A stretch of 32,358 nt of DNA, from contig JADLFQ010000028.1 of the NCBI GenBank assembly GCA_020845515.1, forward strand, positions 1 through 32,358, in the 5' to 3' direction. The DNA comes from Anaerolineaceae bacterium (GTDB lineage: Bacteria; Chloroflexota; Anaerolineae; Anaerolineales; Anaerolineaceae). Positions 30,774 to 32,358 of the stretch are shown piece by piece. The notes under the pieces are model-generated. The model had not been told where the DNA came from. It did no database searches and worked only from the letters and a program-made list of their open reading frames with translations. Positions within the stretch are counted from its first letter, which is position 1. Each line of letters begins with the position of its first letter. The position numbers and the translations under genes are program-made.

Positions 30774-31586
30774 CTATCCCAAGGCGACGTCCAGGATCAT
30801 CATGACAGCAAAGCCGAGCATTGCACCGAAGGTTGCTGTGTGGGTGTCTTTATCCAGCTGGGATTCGGGGATGAGCTCCTCGACGACGACATAGATCATG
30901 GCGCCGGCCGCAAAAGCGAGCGCATAAGGAAGGATGGGGCGCATCAGAACAACCAGAGCTGCCCCCAAAACTCCTGCAACCGGCTCAATCATCCCGGACG
31001 CCTGACCGTACATGAAGGCTTTGAGACGGCTGAATCCCTCACGCCGTAGCGGAACGGAAACGGCTGCTCCTTCAGGGAAATTTTGGATGCCGATACCTAG
31101 TGCCAATGCAATTGCGCCGGCAAGTGAAGCGACTGGAAGCCCGGCCCCCAAAGCGCCAAAGGCGACGCCCACTGCCAGGCCTTCAGGGAAATTGTGCAGG
31201 GTGATTGCAAGCACGAGGAGAACACTGCGCTGCCATCTCGTTTTGATTCCTTCTGCTTCCTCAATAGGGTAACCGATATGCAGGTGAGGGAGAAGCTTAT
31301 CAACGCCCCACAAGAATAATCCGCCTAAAAGAAATCCTATTGTGGCCGGCACCCAACCGTGCGCCGAAGATTCTTCTGCCATTTCTATGGCTGGCGCAAG
31401 CAGCGACCAAAAGCTTGCGGCGATCATCACTCCTGCAGCGAAACCGAGCATCCCGTTTAGTACGCGGTGATTAATTGTTTTGAAGAAAAAGACAGTTGCA
31501 GCGCCTAGTGCAGTAAGCAGCCAGGTAAAACAGGTTGCCAGCAACGCTTGAGAGATGGGGGTGAGGGTTTCAAACCATGTCAGCAT
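30774..31586 (-). CDS. ZIP-family metal transporter (ZupT/GufA-like)
   Basis: A 270-residue inner-membrane transporter of divalent metals such as Zn2+, with eight hydrophobic segments. The metal-binding helices carry the paired motifs [14 protein letters not shown] (about 131-144) and [14 protein letters not shown] (about 167-180), typical of the GufA branch, where the second His is replaced by Gln. An acidic [12 protein letters not shown] motif lies near residue 235. The ATG at 31586 is preceded by GGAG-type sequence. With the metal-binding lipoprotein at the other end of the window it hints at attention to metal supply, but they are not linked. Confidence 0.9.
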   Translation of the reverse strand: MLTWFETLTPISQALLATCFTWLLTALGAATVFFFKTINHRVLNGMLGFAAGVMIAASFWSLLAPAIEMAEESSAHGWVPATIGFLLGGLFLWGVDKLLPHLHIGYPIEEAEGIKTRWQRSVLLVLAITLHNFPEGLAVGVAFGALGAGLPVASLAGAIALALGIGIQNFPEGAAVSVPLRREGFSRLKAFMYGQASGMIEPVAGVLGAALVVLMRPILPYALAFAAGAMIYVVVEELIPESQLDKDTHTATFGAMLGFAVMMILDVALG

Positions 31587-31745
31587 ACTTGAATGTGCTC
31601 CTGGGTGAGGTTGTTTGGAAAAAGAGTTTCTGGAAATTTTCTAAGATCAGTTGTGCTGGCTGCCATTTAATATTCCAATGGTTGCATAAGAGAGCTGCAA
31701 GAAGAATTCCGGGCGGTGATTAGAAATCAAGAATAACAGCATAAA

Positions 31746-32358
31746 TTAGCCTTTTGCAATTTTCATGGCTTCGTCAACGGATACGCCTTTATGAACAATG
31801 GCAGCAAGTGCTGCAGCCATAGCCTGAGGGTTTTCGGCTTCGAAGATGTTTCGTCCAATCGTTCCGCCAGCAGCGCCTGCATCCATTGCGCCCTTCATTT
31901 CTGCGAGGAATTCTTCAGTGGAGGGTCTCTTCAACAGCCCCATGATCACTACAGGTTTATAGCATGCATCCACGATCTCCTTGAAACCACTCACGTACGG
32001 GATTTTGACCCAGTCGCCGCCCAGCTCAAGGCCGGCTCTTGCAGCAAGGGCGATGTTGTCTTTTGTGCGGAATTCGGGGCCGCTGCCCATGCCGCCGGGC
32101 ATCATTTCTGCTTGTACGGCCAGGCCCCAGAGATGTGCTTCTTTTGCGGTTTCTGCGAGATTGGTAAAGGAAGCCATTTCTTTGTGGTTTCCGGGAAAGG
32201 CTGAGATGCACAATGCATCTGCACCCAGGCGCAAAGCCTCCGGTACACCAAACCAAACTGGCGCGGGGGCATCCGGCCCTATTTTGGTGGCGGCGCCATC
32301 TGCGCGTAAAATCAATCCCACCCTGGATAGTTCGGCGGCGAACTGACGTGCAATGCCA
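31746..32358 (-). CDS. DhnA/FbaB-type class I aldolase, 5' part beyond the window edge
   Basis: A partial gene: the frame is open through the right edge, with coding-like sequence continuing upstream of the GTG at 32321 (Ile-Ala-Arg-Gln-Phe-Ala-Ala-Glu-Leu-Ser), so the true start lies outside. The visible ~204 residues belong to the DeoC/LacD/FbaB superfamily of Schiff-base barrels. A Lys in GGDWVKIPYV is the likely Schiff-base residue, and PVVIMGLLKRPSTEEFL followed by GAAGGTIGRNIFE forms the phosphate-binding end. Relatives include archaeal-type fructose-bisphosphate aldolase, LsrF, and 2-amino-3,7-dideoxy-D-threo-hept-6-ulosonate synthase. Which of these it is cannot be told from this fragment. 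Confidence 0.82.
   Translation of the reverse strand, partial: GIARQFAAELSRVGLILRADGAATKIGPDAPAPVWFGVPEALRLGADALCISAFPGNHKEMASFTNLAETAKEAHLWGLAVQAEMMPGGMGSGPEFRTKDNIALAARAGLELGGDWVKIPYVSGFKEIVDACYKPVVIMGLLKRPSTEEFLAEMKGAMDAGAAGGTIGRNIFEAENPQAMAAALAAIVHKGVSVDEAMKIAKG

Noticed and set aside
1-32358. CRISPR arrays, tRNA or rRNA genes
   Set aside because: No regularly spaced direct repeats and no tRNA cloverleaf or rRNA-like conserved segment were recognised on either strand by eye.

Overview
The window looks like chromosomal DNA from an anaerobic member of the Chloroflexota, probably class Anaerolineae. This is inferred from gene content and style: lipoproteins with a Cys-Ala-Pro start followed by long Ala/Pro/Thr linkers, a sortase fused to ELW repeats, a fused two-domain EcfA, and roughly even base composition. 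No rRNA or other taxonomic marker is present, so the placement is tentative.

Layout. 1-94: start of an IS1-like InsA zinc-ribbon transposase gene (minus strand), cut by the window edge. 244-3397: orphan Zn/Mn-type metal-binding lipoprotein, UMF1-type MFS transporter, PlsC-like acyltransferase. 3566-10707: a bacterial microcompartment (BMC) locus. A divergent GntR/UTRA regulator faces a tight operon: RpiB-like isomerase with an encapsulation-peptide-like N-terminus in another frame across an A11 tract, DeoC aldolase with an N-terminal extension, BMC-P, acylating aldehyde dehydrogenase with a C-terminal encapsulation peptide, BMC-H, EutJ-like Hsp70-fold protein, BMC-T, a stand-alone EutQ-N-terminus-like protein, and two more BMC-P. 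This fits the sugar-phosphate-utilizing (SPU) class. Deoxyribose-5-phosphate would be split to glyceraldehyde-3-phosphate and acetaldehyde, and the acetaldehyde oxidised to acetyl-CoA inside the shell. No phosphotransacylase or alcohol dehydrogenase is present here.

10760-16196 (minus strand): an ELW-repeat sortase carrying its own LPATG motif, a K+/H+ antiporter and an NAD(P)-type aldehyde dehydrogenase. 16493-20858: tungstate uptake (TupB, TupC and a TupA lipoprotein fused to an apparent molybdopterin-oxidoreductase-like domain), a Mop-domain protein, and a GntR regulator with a periplasmic-binding-protein-like sensor. 21054-21827: HpcH/HpaI aldolase.

22104-29813: a ROK regulator, an unrecognised small ORF, two tandem amidohydrolases with an unusual C-terminal ScdA_N/DUF1858-like module, then a complete ECF transporter (S component, fused EcfAA, EcfT). 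This looks like one import-and-hydrolysis pathway whose substrate I cannot name. 29835-32358 (minus strand): EamA-type exporter, ZIP metal transporter, and a DhnA-type class I aldolase cut by the right edge.

The points most worth following are the A11 tract that would join the targeting peptide to RpiB in the BMC operon, the amidohydrolase/ECF cluster with its 13-bp inverted repeat, and the TupA fusion.
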